Assembly: GCA_016712865.1 (NCBI GenBank)
Contig: JADJQH010000002.1
Location: 248,001 to 312,000, forward strand
Source: Dokdonella sp.
Lineage (GTDB): Bacteria > Pseudomonadota > Gammaproteobacteria > Xanthomonadales > Rhodanobacteraceae
Direction: 5' to 3'
Length of the DNA: 64,000 nucleotides
Part shown: in pieces, positions 8,750-17,857 of the stretch
How the letters are laid out: each line of letters begins with the position of its first letter
How positions within the stretch are numbered: the stretch's first letter is position 1
The notes under the pieces: generated by a model
Seen by the model: only the letters and a program-made list of their open reading frames with translations
The model's database searches: none
Told to the model about the DNA's origin: nothing
Program-made: the position numbers and the translations under genes

Positions 8750-10924
8750 TCAGGCTCCCGAACGCGCTTGCAATTCGTAACAGTGATGAATCCGTGAATT
8801 TCTCGTGAAGTCGAATGGAATGCTGGCGCTGCTCACGTCCTGCACGAAGAATTGCTCCTCCACTTCCGCATCAAGGCGGAAGCGCCGGAAGTTGTTGGAA
8901 AACACGATCAAGCCGCCAAAGGCAAGCCGCTCCGCGCAAAGGCCAAGCAGGCGCGCGTGCTCCTTCTGCACATCGAAATCATCGGCGCGCTTGGAATTGG
9001 AAAACGTGGGCGGGTCGACGAATATCAGGTCGTACTCGCCGCGATCGTGCTCCAGCCATTTCAGGCAATCGGCCTGGATCAGTTGGTGTGCCGATCCGCC
9101 AAAGCCGTTCAAGGCCAGGTTGCGCGCCGCCCATTCCAGATAGTTGGCCGACAGATCCACGCTGGTCGTGCTGCGTGCGCCACCGTGTGCCGCATAGACG
9201 CTGGCGCTTGCGGTGTAACAGAACAGATTGAGGAAGCGGCGGCCGCGCGCCAGTTCACGCAAGCGCATGCGCACGGGTCGATGATCGAGAAACAAGCCGG
9301 TATCCAGGTAGTCGTGCAGGTTGACCCGGAAGCGCAATCCGCCCTCCTCGACGATCAGGAAACGCTCGCGGTCCGCCATGCGTCCGTACTTGCCACCGCC
9401 CTTGGACTTGTAGCGTGTCTTGACCGCGATTCGCTCGCGCGGAACCTCGAAGGCGATGCCGGCGGCACGCACCAGATCGGCCAAGCGCGACGATGCCACG
9501 TGCTCCGGAATTTCCTTGGGCGCCGCGTACTCCTGCACGTGCAACCAGGTGGAGGGCGCCTGGCCGGGATTCGATTCCTCGACACCGGCATACACGTCGA
9601 TCGCCGCCGCGTACTCGGGAATGTCCGCATCGTAGGCGCGCCAACAATGGATATTGTCGCGGGTGAGCGTCTTGCGCAGATGCCGCATGGTCTTGCGCAA
9701 TCGATTGGCGACGGCTTCGGCGCCCGCGCTCAATGGGCGCTCATCCACCTGACGTTGCGGTGCCGCTGCGCCTCCAATTTCGAAGACTAGCAGGCGACAT
9801 TCGAGCGCACCGTTGAACAGAAGGTACTTTTTTTGTGCACGCAGACCGATAGCATGGCCGAGGTCGATGTCCGAGGTGATGACGGCAAGCCGCCAACCCT
9901 CGAATTGTGCGCGCGCCTGGTCACCGAGGCTGCGATACAGGGGCACCAGTTCCTGCTGCTGGCCGAGCCGCTCGCCATAGGGCGGATTGCAGATCAGCAG
10001 TCCCTTGCCCTTCGCATCGTCCGGTCGACGCAGATGTTCGATCGATTGCCGTTCGAACCGAACGAAGCCGATGACTCCGGCTTCCTGGGCATTGCGCTTG
10101 GCCTGGCTGAGCACATGCGGGTCGGCATCGTTGCCGTGGAACACCGGCTGCAACTGGCGCAGGCCGGCATCGGCGCGCGTGCGTGCTTCATCGCACAGCT
10201 GCTGCCAGGTCGAGGCATCGTGACCCAGCCAGCCCTGGAAACCGAAATATCCGCGCTTGAGGCCGGGGGCAACATCCGCTGCCATCAGCGCCGCCTCGAT
10301 CAGCAAGGTGCCGGCACCACACATCGGATCGATGATCGCCGCGCCCTCGGCATGCAGTTGCGGCCACCCCGCACGCAGCAGCATGGCGCAGGCCAGATTT
10401 TCCTTGAGCGGTGCTTCACCCTGCCCGACGCGGTATCCACGTCGATGCAAGGGCGTGCCCGACAGATCCAGCGACACGGTGGCACGGTCCTTGCGCAGCA
10501 ACAGGTTCAGGCGCACGGACGGTTGTTCCAGGTCAACACCGGGTCGCGTTCCGCAACGGTCGCGGAACTGGTCGACGATGGCGTCCTTCACTTTTTGCGC
10601 AAGATAGCGTGAGTGTCGCATTGCGCTGGAGATGCTGACCGCGTCAACCGCCAGCGTGCCATCCGCCGCCAGATGACCGCTCCAGTCAATGCGCTGGATG
10701 CCGTCGTACAGGGCGTGCTCGTCGGCCGCGGCGAATTCATCCAGCGGCATCAGGATGCGACTGGCCAGTCGCGACCACAGGCATGCGCGATAGCCGACAG
10801 GCAGTTCACCGGAAAAACGCACGCCGGCCAGGGCTTCGTGCACCTCGCTGGCTCCCAGTGCCACGAGCTCATCGCGCAGCAGGTATTCGAGTCCCTTGGG
10901 ACAGGTGGCAAAGAACTGCCGCAT
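8750..10924 (-). CDS. rlmKL: 23S rRNA bifunctional methyltransferase RlmKL
   Basis: A 724-residue fusion enzyme that makes m2G2445 (RlmL half) and m7G2069 (RlmK half) in 23S rRNA. ATG 10924 (MRQFFATCPKGLEYLL) is preferred over an earlier in-frame start because it lies two bases behind the stop of the hydrolase gene and opens the known N-terminus. A THUMP domain occupies about residues 40-160. The N-terminal catalytic motif NPPYGERLG is present. The C-terminal half shows the Rossmann-fold block RFLNLFCYTASASVYAA and the motif DLIFVDPPTFSN. Length matches the family. It is probably co-transcribed with the upstream hydrolase gene. Confidence 0.93.
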   Translation of the reverse strand: MRQFFATCPKGLEYLLRDELVALGASEVHEALAGVRFSGELPVGYRACLWSRLASRILMPLDEFAAADEHALYDGIQRIDWSGHLAADGTLAVDAVSISSAMRHSRYLAQKVKDAIVDQFRDRCGTRPGVDLEQPSVRLNLLLRKDRATVSLDLSGTPLHRRGYRVGQGEAPLKENLACAMLLRAGWPQLHAEGAAIIDPMCGAGTLLIEAALMAADVAPGLKRGYFGFQGWLGHDASTWQQLCDEARTRADAGLRQLQPVFHGNDADPHVLSQAKRNAQEAGVIGFVRFERQSIEHLRRPDDAKGKGLLICNPPYGERLGQQQELVPLYRSLGDQARAQFEGWRLAVITSDIDLGHAIGLRAQKKYLLFNGALECRLLVFEIGGAAAPQRQVDERPLSAGAEAVANRLRKTMRHLRKTLTRDNIHCWRAYDADIPEYAAAIDVYAGVEESNPGQAPSTWLHVQEYAAPKEIPEHVASSRLADLVRAAGIAFEVPRERIAVKTRYKSKGGGKYGRMADRERFLIVEEGGLRFRVNLHDYLDTGLFLDHRPVRMRLRELARGRRFLNLFCYTASASVYAAHGGARSTTSVDLSANYLEWAARNLALNGFGGSAHQLIQADCLKWLEHDRGEYDLIFVDPPTFSNSKRADDFDVQKEHARLLGLCAERLAFGGLIVFSNNFRRFRLDAEVEEQFFVQDVSSASIPFDFTRNSRIHHCYELQARSGA

Positions 10925-10926
10925 GG

Positions 10927-11439
10927 TCAATCCAGCGAATTCAGGAACTGTCGAAACAGTTCCGCGCAAAACGCCACGTGCGCGCCAAGCCGGTGATCAT
11001 CATCGACCAGATGCAGACTGTCGCCACGCGCACGCGCGAATTCGATGGTTGCATTGACCGGACACAGTTCATCGTGCCAGCCATGCACCAGGGTGGTCGG
11101 CACCTTGGCTGCGGTGAAGGCAACCGGGTAGCCTTCGATTCCCACCGGCAAGGCAAGCAGGAACAAGGCATCGCTGGCTCGCTGGGTGGAGGCAAGTCCG
11201 GAAATGAACGCGCCCATGCTGGATCCGGCAAAAATCACCCTGCCACTGGCCGGAGCCGACGCCAAGGCACGTGCCGAGCGTGCGCCTATGGCTTCCAGGC
11301 TGCGCGTGGCGTCCAGATCCCGGTAGTCGGGCCGCACGCTGTTCCAGCCGCAGGCTTCGGCCACCTTGGCCAAGGCACTGACCTTGGTCGCATCCGGCCC
11401 ACTTTCGAGGCCATGGGACAGCACGATGGTTCCCTTCAT
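10927..11439 (-). CDS. Small alpha/beta hydrolase
   Basis: A 170-residue compact alpha/beta hydrolase without signal peptide. The opening strand TIVLSHGLESG is the oxyanion region. The nucleophile elbow is GSSMGAF, the acid probably Asp in HGWHDELCP, and the His lies in DDDHRLG. The triad is therefore plausible and the protein is close to the short cytoplasmic esterases of the YqiA/UPF0227 kind. The substrate is unknown. The stop and the rlmKL start are two bases apart, so the two genes are transcribed together. The amidase gene diverges on the other side. Confidence 0.75.
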   Translation of the reverse strand: MKGTIVLSHGLESGPDATKVSALAKVAEACGWNSVRPDYRDLDATRSLEAIGARSARALASAPASGRVIFAGSSMGAFISGLASTQRASDALFLLALPVGIEGYPVAFTAAKVPTTLVHGWHDELCPVNATIEFARARGDSLHLVDDDHRLGAHVAFCAELFRQFLNSLD

Positions 11440-11512
11440 GTTTCAGCTCCACGCATGTTTGCGCGCGATGCTAACACCTGACTCCATCCACCACGCATGC
11501 GACACTGGCGGC

Positions 11513-12088
11513 ATGAATCCGCTGATGATCCGTGACTGGCCCTTGCCGTATGTCGAACGACTGGCAGAACGCCAGGCGGATGGCATCGACCTGGTCGTGA
11601 TCCATTGCACGGAGTTGCCCGACATGGCCATGGCGCGAGAGTTCGGGGAACGCATCCAGCACCCGGAGTCCGCCACCGGCAACAGCGGGCACTATTACAT
11701 TGATCGTGACGGCAGCATTTCGCGCTTCGTCGGTGAGTTGCGCGTGGCGCACCATACCTTCCGCTTCAACCCGCGTTCGATCGGCATCGAACTGGTCAAC
11801 CTTGGACGCTATCCGAACTGGAACGATTCGCGCCATCAGCGGATGAGCGAGTCTTACCCCGAGGCGCAGATCGAATCCCTGCTCGGCCTGCTTGCACAGC
11901 TGCGCCGTGCGTTGCCGGGCTTGCGCTGGATCGCAGGACACGATGCCCTTGACCAGCGCCGGGAGCCGGCCAGCGACAATCCCGACCTGATGCTGGCGCG
12001 TCGGCTGGATCCCGGCCCGATGTTTCCCTGGGCAAGGGTGCTCACGGAATGCGGGCTTGCGCGCTGGAGCGATACCGCATCGCCGTGA
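11513..12088 (+). CDS. AmpD-like N-acetylmuramoyl-L-alanine amidase
   Basis: A 191-residue Amidase_2 domain protein that should cleave the bond between N-acetylmuramic acid and the peptide. Zinc ligands fit His in VVIHCTELP, His in WIAGHDALD and Asp in LARRLDPGPMF. The substrate-side block is GHYYIDRDGSISRFV, and RVAHHTF and NPRSIGIELVN are typical of the family. There is no signal peptide, so a cytoplasmic cell-wall recycling role like AmpD is likely. The start ATG 11513 lies in the 73-base gap after the divergent hydrolase gene. The next gene, tesB, begins 52 bases after the stop, with a TATACT -10-like box at 12110-12115 in between. Confidence 0.85.
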   Translation: MNPLMIRDWPLPYVERLAERQADGIDLVVIHCTELPDMAMAREFGERIQHPESATGNSGHYYIDRDGSISRFVGELRVAHHTFRFNPRSIGIELVNLGRYPNWNDSRHQRMSESYPEAQIESLLGLLAQLRRALPGLRWIAGHDALDQRREPASDNPDLMLARRLDPGPMFPWARVLTECGLARWSDTASP

Positions 12089-12140
12089 GATGCGGTGGGC
12101 TTGGCTATACTGCACGCCCTTTTTCCTGCGGTGCCGCGAA

Positions 12141-13016
12141 ATGAGCAACCCGGTTGTCGACGAACTGATCAACCTGCTGCAGCTTGAGCGGCTCGAAGAC
12201 AACCTGTTTCGCGGACAGAGCCGCGACATCGGCACACGCTATGTCTTCGGCGGCCAAGTGCTGGGCCAGGCGCTGTCGGCGGCGCAACAAACCGTCGACC
12301 CGGCGCGCCACGCGCATTCGCTGCACGCGTATTTCCTGCGCGCCGGCGATGTCGAAGCGCCCATCGTCTACAACGTCGAACGCAGTCGTGACGGCCACAG
12401 CTTTTCGGCCCGGCGCGTCGTGGCCATCCAGCATGGGCAGACCATCCTCAACATGACCGCGTCCTTCCATGTGCCCGAATCCGGAGCAGAACACCAGTTC
12501 CCGATGCCACTGGTACCCAAGCCCGAGGATCTGCCGGATGTAGCCATGGTCACGGCCGATGAACTGGAAAAGGTGCCGGCCCAGCGCAAGCGCTGGTTGA
12601 ACAAGGACGGCCCGTTCCAATTCCGTCATGTGCATCCACGCAACGAGTTGAATCCGACCCGCCAGCCGCCGTACCAGAATGTCTGGTTCCGCCTCATCGA
12701 CCGCGTCGCCGACAATCCGGTGCTGCATCGCTCCCTGCTGGCCTACGCATCGGACTTCCACCTGATCGGCACCACCACATTTCCGCATGCGCTTTCCTAC
12801 CTGCAGCCCAATGTGCGCATGGCAAGCCTGGATCATGCCTTGTGGTTCCATCGCCCGTTTCGCGCCGACGAATGGCTGCTGTATGCCTGTGAAAGTCCCA
12901 GTGCACAGGCTTCACGCGGCCTTGCCCGTGGCATGATCTTCACGCGCGATGGCGTGCTGGTGGCATCCACCGCGCAGGAAGGCTTGATTCGCGTCGTGGA
13001 ATCGGGTGAAACGTAA
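12141..13016 (+). CDS. tesB: Acyl-CoA thioesterase II TesB
   Basis: A 291-residue double hot-dog thioesterase that hydrolyses medium- and long-chain acyl-CoA to free fatty acid and CoA. Diagnostic blocks are RDIGTRYVFGGQVLGQAL near residue 28, HAHSLHAYFLRAGD, the central YASDFHLIGT that carries the catalytic Asp region, and LDHALWFHRPFRADEWLLY towards the end. Length equals the family norm. ATG 12141 is chosen because translation from an upstream start would run through the TATACT box. It may relate functionally to the beta-oxidation genes at 47-51 kb, but is not linked to them. Confidence 0.92.
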   Translation: MSNPVVDELINLLQLERLEDNLFRGQSRDIGTRYVFGGQVLGQALSAAQQTVDPARHAHSLHAYFLRAGDVEAPIVYNVERSRDGHSFSARRVVAIQHGQTILNMTASFHVPESGAEHQFPMPLVPKPEDLPDVAMVTADELEKVPAQRKRWLNKDGPFQFRHVHPRNELNPTRQPPYQNVWFRLIDRVADNPVLHRSLLAYASDFHLIGTTTFPHALSYLQPNVRMASLDHALWFHRPFRADEWLLYACESPSAQASRGLARGMIFTRDGVLVASTAQEGLIRVVESGET

Positions 13017-13067
13017 CCCTGTTTGCAACCATCAGGATCACCGCGGCTGCACGCCTGGAATTGAATC

Positions 13068-13454
13068 ATGCGCCAGATCTATACCTCCCCCCGCTACGAG
13101 AACGTGCAACGCGTGGTTGCGTTGCTGGACGAAAACCGCATTGCAACGACGGTGCGCAACCGCCAGGACTGGCAAGGCGGCCAGTGGAAGCGGTTCAGCT
13201 ATACCCAGCGCAGTGCGAGTGAAACCTGGGGCCAGGTGTGGGTGGTGGATTCCAACGACCAGACCCGCGCCCGGGAAATCCTGCGTGAAGCCGGCCTCGA
13301 ACCCGCGACGCGGTTTGCCGACGAACTGGCCGCCGCGCGCACGCCGGGTGATCCGCAGCGGCACAAGGCGAATTCCGTGCGCATGCGCATGATCCTGCTC
13401 GGACTGATTGCCGGCGTGATCCTGTTGATTGCCGCGAGCCAGTTTTCCTCCTGA
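13068..13454 (+). CDS. DUF2007-like protein with C-terminal membrane anchor
   Basis: A 128-residue protein. Residues 1-85 resemble the DUF2007 fold, a small alpha/beta domain implicated in signal transduction (QIYTSPRYENVQRVVALLD, VWVVDSNDQTRAREIL). The last 22 residues form one transmembrane helix (MILLGLIAGVILLIAASQF), which would anchor the domain with its N-terminus in the cytoplasm. No catalytic residues are evident. It sits 51 bases after tesB and 59 before bpt on the same strand. Function unknown. Confidence 0.65.
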   Translation: MRQIYTSPRYENVQRVVALLDENRIATTVRNRQDWQGGQWKRFSYTQRSASETWGQVWVVDSNDQTRAREILREAGLEPATRFADELAAARTPGDPQRHKANSVRMRMILLGLIAGVILLIAASQFSS

Positions 13455-13513
13455 CACGACGGACTGCCAAACCGTTCATGCCGCCGGCCGCGATGCTCAG
13501 GCAGAATAGCCGC

Positions 13514-14236
13514 ATGCGCTCCGACGTGGTCCGACTTTTCCAGACCTTGCCGCATCCTTGCGGGTATTTCAGCGAGCGCACCGCACAGAACCTGGTCATC
13601 GACCCAAGCTCCCCCGAACTGCGGCAGCTTTACGATTTCGGTTTGCAATGCGGCTACCGCCGCGCCGGCGAACATGTCTACGTGCCGCACTGCTCAGGCT
13701 GCCGGGCCTGTATTCCTTGCCGCATTCCAGTGCAACGGTTCGTGGCGGACCGCAGCCAGCGTCGCTGCCTCACCAGCAATGGCGATCTGCAGCTGAAGGT
13801 TCTCCCGGTTGGATTCAGCGAGGAACGCTTTGAACTGTATCGACGCTACCTGCAATGGCGACATCCGAACGGCGGCATGGATGACGCGCGGCCGGAGGAT
13901 TTCACGCGCTTCCTGTATACGGCATGGAGTCCGACGCGGTTCCTGGAGATGCGACTTGATTCACGCCTGGTCGGCGTTGCGGTGACCGACTTCTGCACAA
14001 CCGGCCTGTCCGCCGTCTATACGTTCTACGACCCGGACCTGTCCGCGCGCGGGCTTGGCACCTTTGCCATCCTCAGCCAGATCCAGATCGCACGCGAACA
14101 TGACGTGGAACATCTCTATCTCGGCTTCTGGATCGACGCCCACCCCAAGATGGGCTACAAGTCCCGCTTTCGGCCCATTGAAACCCTGCGCAATGGCCAC
14201 TGGCAAATGGAGCCGCACATCCGAAGCGGCAACTGA
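13514..14236 (+). CDS. bpt: Aspartate/glutamate leucyltransferase Bpt
   Basis: A 240-residue N-end-rule transferase related to eukaryotic Ate1. It adds leucine from Leu-tRNA to proteins beginning with Asp or Glu, marking them for ClpAP. The N-terminal domain begins HPCGYFSERTAQN and carries the cysteine cluster HCSGCRACIPCRIP. The C-terminal GNAT-like domain shows LSAVYTFYDPD, YLGFWI and MGYKSRFRP. ATG 13514 gives the family N-terminus; the in-frame start at 13478 only adds unrelated residues. Arginyl versus leucyl specificity cannot be decided by eye; bacterial members are generally leucyl. Confidence 0.9.
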   Translation: MRSDVVRLFQTLPHPCGYFSERTAQNLVIDPSSPELRQLYDFGLQCGYRRAGEHVYVPHCSGCRACIPCRIPVQRFVADRSQRRCLTSNGDLQLKVLPVGFSEERFELYRRYLQWRHPNGGMDDARPEDFTRFLYTAWSPTRFLEMRLDSRLVGVAVTDFCTTGLSAVYTFYDPDLSARGLGTFAILSQIQIAREHDVEHLYLGFWIDAHPKMGYKSRFRPIETLRNGHWQMEPHIRSGN

Positions 14237-14370
14237 TCGACGCGCGGGCTGGCCACGTTGGCTGCGCAAGTGCGTGGCTTCTTCCTCGCGAGACCTGCAC
14301 CGCCGCACGAGTGGAACCATGTGCTGCCCGAGTGCGTCACAATCAGGCTTTGCCTGCCGGGTTTTCCGCA

Positions 14371-15807
14371 ATGCTCCGAACCATCGCTTTCCTGTTGCTG
14401 CTGCTTCCGCTGCATGCGCATGCCAAGCCTGCTGCCGACCAGTGGTACAGCGTGCTGCTGGATGGCCGCAAGATCGGCCATTTCGAAAGCTCGCGCAGCG
14501 TCGCCGGAGATGTCGTCACCACCCGGCAGAATCTGCAAATCGAACTCGACCGGGCCGGCACGCGCATCGAGGTGGCAAGCCAGGAAGAGTGCAGCGAAAG
14601 CATGTCCGGCGAACCACTGGCCTTCTCTTCCATCTCGCGACTGAGTGGTGCGGAAACCCGTGTACGCGGCACGGTCCAGGGCGACAGCGTGCAATTGCAC
14701 ACCTCCGTGGGCGGCGCCAGCAACGAACGCCGCATGCCTTGGCCAAAGGGTGCGCTGATGGTGGAGGGGCTGCGCCTGGCCAGCCTGAAGGTGCCACTCG
14801 ACGCGGGTCGCCAGTTCCGAGAGCTTGCCTTTCAGCCCTCCAGCCTGGATGCAGTCGAGGTCACCAGCACGATCGGCCAGCGCGAACGCGTGGACTTGCC
14901 CGAAGGCAACAGGAGCCTGCGGCGCATTGAACAGGTCTTCAATTTTGCCGGTGCTCCCATCCGCAACACCGCCTGGGTGGACGATGAGCGCGATGTCTAC
15001 AAGCTGACCATGCCCGCAATGGGCGTGGACCTGACCCTGGTGGCCTGTTCCCGATCCTGCGCACACGCACCAAACCAGGGCACGAATGTATTCGATCGCA
15101 CCCTGATGCCGGCGCCACGCGCCCTGTCGGCAACCGAGTTGGCTTCCACCATGCGCTACACGATCAGTCCAAGTGAGGCGGGTACGTCCATGAACCTGCC
15201 CGACACGTCCGAACAAAGCGTGTCCAGGCTGGATGAGAAGCTGCTGGTTGAAGTCAGCGCGCACGCGCTCGAACGCGGCAGTGCGCCCGCGCCGCAGGAC
15301 TTCCTGCCGAACGACTGGTTGCAAAGTGCGGCGCCGGAACTCGTCGCCGTTGCGCGCAAGCAGACAGGTTCCATCAGCGGCGATGCGGAAAAGATGCGCG
15401 CGCTCGAAACTTTCGTTCGCGGCTACATCAGCACCAAGTCGTTGGGCGTCGGTTACGCCTCGGCGCTCCAGGTCCTTCACAAGCCGGAAGGAGATTGCAC
15501 CGAACATGCGGTATTGCTGGCGGCCCTGGGGCGTGCAGCGGGCATCGCGACCCGCGTTGTCGATGGCCTCGCCTACGCACCGCGTTTTGACCGAACGGAT
15601 CACGTGTTCGTGCCGCACGCGTGGACGCAAGCCTGGGTCGATGGCCGCTGGCGAAGCTACGACGCCGCGCTGGGTGGATTCGATGCCGGCCATATTGCCT
15701 TCTCGACCGGCGATGGCGATCCATGGCGCTTCTACCAGGGCCTGGATCTGCTCGGTCGCACGCGTCTGGATCAGGCCGACGCGGTATCTGTGGACAGCAC
15801 GCAGTGA
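14371..15807 (+). CDS. Exported transglutaminase-like cysteine protein
   Basis: A 478-residue protein with a Sec signal (MLRTIAFLLLLLPLHAHA, cleaved before KPAAD). About 300 residues of a beta-rich domain precede a transglutaminase-like core. The triad is clear: Cys in PEGDCTEHAVLLAALGR, His in VPHAWTQAWVDG and Asp in WRSYDAALGG. Proteins of this type may act as peptidases, amidases or transferases on periplasmic peptides; the substrate is unknown. The stop overlaps the GTG start of the next gene by three bases, so translation of the two is coupled and both products are exported. An in-frame start at 14311 is rejected because it hides the signal peptide. Confidence 0.8.
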   Translation: MLRTIAFLLLLLPLHAHAKPAADQWYSVLLDGRKIGHFESSRSVAGDVVTTRQNLQIELDRAGTRIEVASQEECSESMSGEPLAFSSISRLSGAETRVRGTVQGDSVQLHTSVGGASNERRMPWPKGALMVEGLRLASLKVPLDAGRQFRELAFQPSSLDAVEVTSTIGQRERVDLPEGNRSLRRIEQVFNFAGAPIRNTAWVDDERDVYKLTMPAMGVDLTLVACSRSCAHAPNQGTNVFDRTLMPAPRALSATELASTMRYTISPSEAGTSMNLPDTSEQSVSRLDEKLLVEVSAHALERGSAPAPQDFLPNDWLQSAAPELVAVARKQTGSISGDAEKMRALETFVRGYISTKSLGVGYASALQVLHKPEGDCTEHAVLLAALGRAAGIATRVVDGLAYAPRFDRTDHVFVPHAWTQAWVDGRWRSYDAALGGFDAGHIAFSTGDGDPWRFYQGLDLLGRTRLDQADAVSVDSTQ

Positions 15808-16745
15808 TTGGATCCCCGCTTGCCATGGCCTTGCTGTTCAGCTCCTTGGCCTGGGCACAGGACACGCCGCCCAGGCCACTTGGCGAACCAAGCCTGCAGG
15901 CATTGATCACCGATCCCGCCTTGAACGAAATCAGCGGAATTGCCGCCTCGCGTCGCAACGATGGCATCTACTGGGTTCACGGCGATGCGCCCCGGCCCGC
16001 CGAGTTGCTTGCCATCAACGCCAAGGGCACGCTGATTGCACGTCTCCGCATCGAGGGCGTGCGCGCGGTGGATTGGGAAGACATTGCCAGCTACCGGAAA
16101 GATGGCAAGGCCTGGTTGCTGATCGGCGACATCGGCGACAACAACGGCAGTCGCACCCACTACGAAGTGATCGCGGTTGAAGAACCGGAAATTGATGGCA
16201 AGATTTCCACCCTCAGCGTCAAGCCGGCCTGGCGCCTGCGGTTCCACTACGCAGATGGGGCGCACGATTGCGAAGCCATGGCCATCGATACGGCAAGCAA
16301 CGCCATTCTGCTCATCAACAAGCACGCACCGCTGGCCATCCATTCGCTGGCGCTTGATCCGCCACGCCACACGGCGGAAGTGGCAACCGCCATTCAACTG
16401 GGTGCGCTGGAGTCGATTCCCCAGCCCGATGCGGATGAGCGGCTGGCGCGCTTTCCCGCGGCACGATTTGGCGGTTCGCCCACCGGCATGGACATCGATG
16501 CCTCGGGTCGACTGGCCGTCGTGCTGACGTACCGGGACGCGTGGCTTTTCGAACGACGCGCCGGGATGTCCTGGGTGGAGGCATTCGGCAAACCGCTGCA
16601 ACGCTTGCCCTTGCCGCCGCTGCCCCAGGCCGAAGCCATCGGATTCAGCGCGGATTCCCGCTACTTCCTGATCGGCAGTGAAAACCTTCCCGCGCCGCTG
16701 CTGCGCGTGGACCTGTCCACGGAAGGCGGGAGCGCGGAGCACTGA
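15804..16745 (+). CDS. Exported propeller-like protein of unknown function
   Basis: A 313-residue protein. GTG 15804 overlaps the stop of the transglutaminase-like gene and opens a signal peptide (VIGSPLAMALLFSSLAWAQ); ATG 15825 is an alternative. The sequence has repeated strand-turn units typical of beta-propellers (ISGIAASRRNDGIYWVHGD, DWEDIASYRKDGK, IGDIGDNNG). The DWEDIA and GDIGDN motifs are shared by a family of secreted hypothetical proteins. No catalytic residues are recognised. Coupling suggests that it works with the upstream enzyme in the periplasm or at the surface. Confidence 0.7.
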   Translation: MIGSPLAMALLFSSLAWAQDTPPRPLGEPSLQALITDPALNEISGIAASRRNDGIYWVHGDAPRPAELLAINAKGTLIARLRIEGVRAVDWEDIASYRKDGKAWLLIGDIGDNNGSRTHYEVIAVEEPEIDGKISTLSVKPAWRLRFHYADGAHDCEAMAIDTASNAILLINKHAPLAIHSLALDPPRHTAEVATAIQLGALESIPQPDADERLARFPAARFGGSPTGMDIDASGRLAVVLTYRDAWLFERRAGMSWVEAFGKPLQRLPLPPLPQAEAIGFSADSRYFLIGSENLPAPLLRVDLSTEGGSAEH

Positions 16746-16806
16746 CCGCGGCAATTGCCAGGCAGGTGTATTCATCCACGGCCTCTGCTTTCGATAGACT
16801 TCGGCA

Positions 16807-17370
16807 ATGCGAGACCAGCCTCCGACTCCTCCCCAGCGTTGCGATACGCAACAGCGTCAACGCGTGATCCGTGCCGCTCGCGAACTTGGCGTGCCGCGTG
16901 ACTATGCAGCGCAACGCAAGTTGCGCGTGGTGCGCGAACCTCGTGATCTCGCCTGCATCGGCAAGGACATCCATGATCGCCCGCAATGGATGGAGTCAAG
17001 GGCCGCCCGCGCCTGGCTGCGCATGCGCGATGCAGCGCGCAGTGATGGCGTGGAACTGCAGGTGGTTTCCGCGTTCCGCTCCGCGACCTATCAGCTCACC
17101 ATCCTGCAGCGCAAGCTGGAGCGCGGCCTATCCATCGACGAGATTCTCAAGGTCAGCGCCGCACCCGGCTACAGTGAGCACCACTCCGGCCGGGTGCTTG
17201 ACTTGACCACTCCAGGCTTCCCCACTCTGGAGGAAGACTTTGAACACTCAGCCGCCTATGCCTGGCTGCTGGCCAACGCTGCCCGCTTCGGCTTCCGCCT
17301 TTCCTTTCCCCGCGGCAATCGCCACGGCATCGCCTTTGAACCCTGGCATTGGTGCTGGCACCGAAGGTAA
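16807..17370 (+). CDS. M15 family D-alanyl-D-alanine carboxypeptidase
   Basis: A 187-residue VanY-type zinc peptidase. The zinc motif SEHHSGRVLDL supplies His and Asp, and EPWHWCWH near the C-terminus supplies Glu and the third His. VSAFRSATYQ is the conserved substrate-side block. Such enzymes trim the terminal D-Ala of peptidoglycan stem peptides. No signal peptide is visible from ATG 16807, so export is unclear; the product could act on cytoplasmic precursors. It follows the exported propeller gene after 61 bases and is the last gene before the repeat region 17371-17857. Confidence 0.82.
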   Translation: MRDQPPTPPQRCDTQQRQRVIRAARELGVPRDYAAQRKLRVVREPRDLACIGKDIHDRPQWMESRAARAWLRMRDAARSDGVELQVVSAFRSATYQLTILQRKLERGLSIDEILKVSAAPGYSEHHSGRVLDLTTPGFPTLEEDFEHSAAYAWLLANAARFGFRLSFPRGNRHGIAFEPWHWCWHRR

Positions 17371-17459
17371 GGCAAGGCTGGTCAATTCCCGCATGTCCAG
17401 AGCCCCTTGACTCGGCTCAGGACTTGCATATCGAAGGATTGGCCCGCGGCCCCATGATT

Positions 17460-17830
17460 CCGTTCATGGTTCCCTTCGACAAGCTCAGGACAGGCTTGGG
17501 GCTTGGGGGCTCACCACGAACGGTAGCCGCTTGATCAGCATTGCCCAAAAACCGTTCGTGGTGAGGAGGAGACGTCGAGACCGAAGGTCGAGCGCCGACG
17601 TCTCGAACCACGCGTCAACCCGCTCTGTCGATCATCAAGGCAGCGCTGATCAAGTCCTGCTTGTCCGGAGCCCATCTGCAAATGAGCGCATGGTGTCTTC
17701 GTTCCGTTCATGGTTCGACAGGCTCACCACGAACGGATTTTGGGGGCTCACCACGAACGGAATTTTTGGCTCAGAGCTGGTTGACCGACAACATGGAATC
17801 TCAGGACCGGCTAGGGCTCACCACGAACGG
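17460..17830. repeat. Cluster of CCGTTCATGG / CCACGAACGG repeats
   Basis: The 487-bp gap between the M15 gene and slyD holds no convincing gene. It contains a short inverted-repeat motif several times: CTCACCACGAACGG at 17510-17523, 17723-17736, 17747-17760 and 17817-17830, and its complement at 17551-17564. The fullest unit (17704-17736) is CCGTTCATGG, then TTCGACAGGCT, then CACCACGAACGG. Another unit begins at 17460. A further copy lies at 6660-6686. These are dispersed intergenic repeats. Confidence 0.65.
17530..17654. repeat. 125-bp element bounded by 16-base inverted repeats
   Basis: CTTGATCAGCATTGCC at 17530-17545 and GGCAGCGCTGATCAAG at 17639-17654 are inverted copies with two mismatches. 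Inside are one CCGTTCGTGGTGAGG copy and a hairpin GAGACGTCG/CGACGTCTC (17569-17604). The termini resemble those of the element at 53128-53319. No coding capacity. Confidence 0.55.
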
Positions 17831-17857
17831 AAGTGCTTGGCCAAGGTTGCCTCAGGT

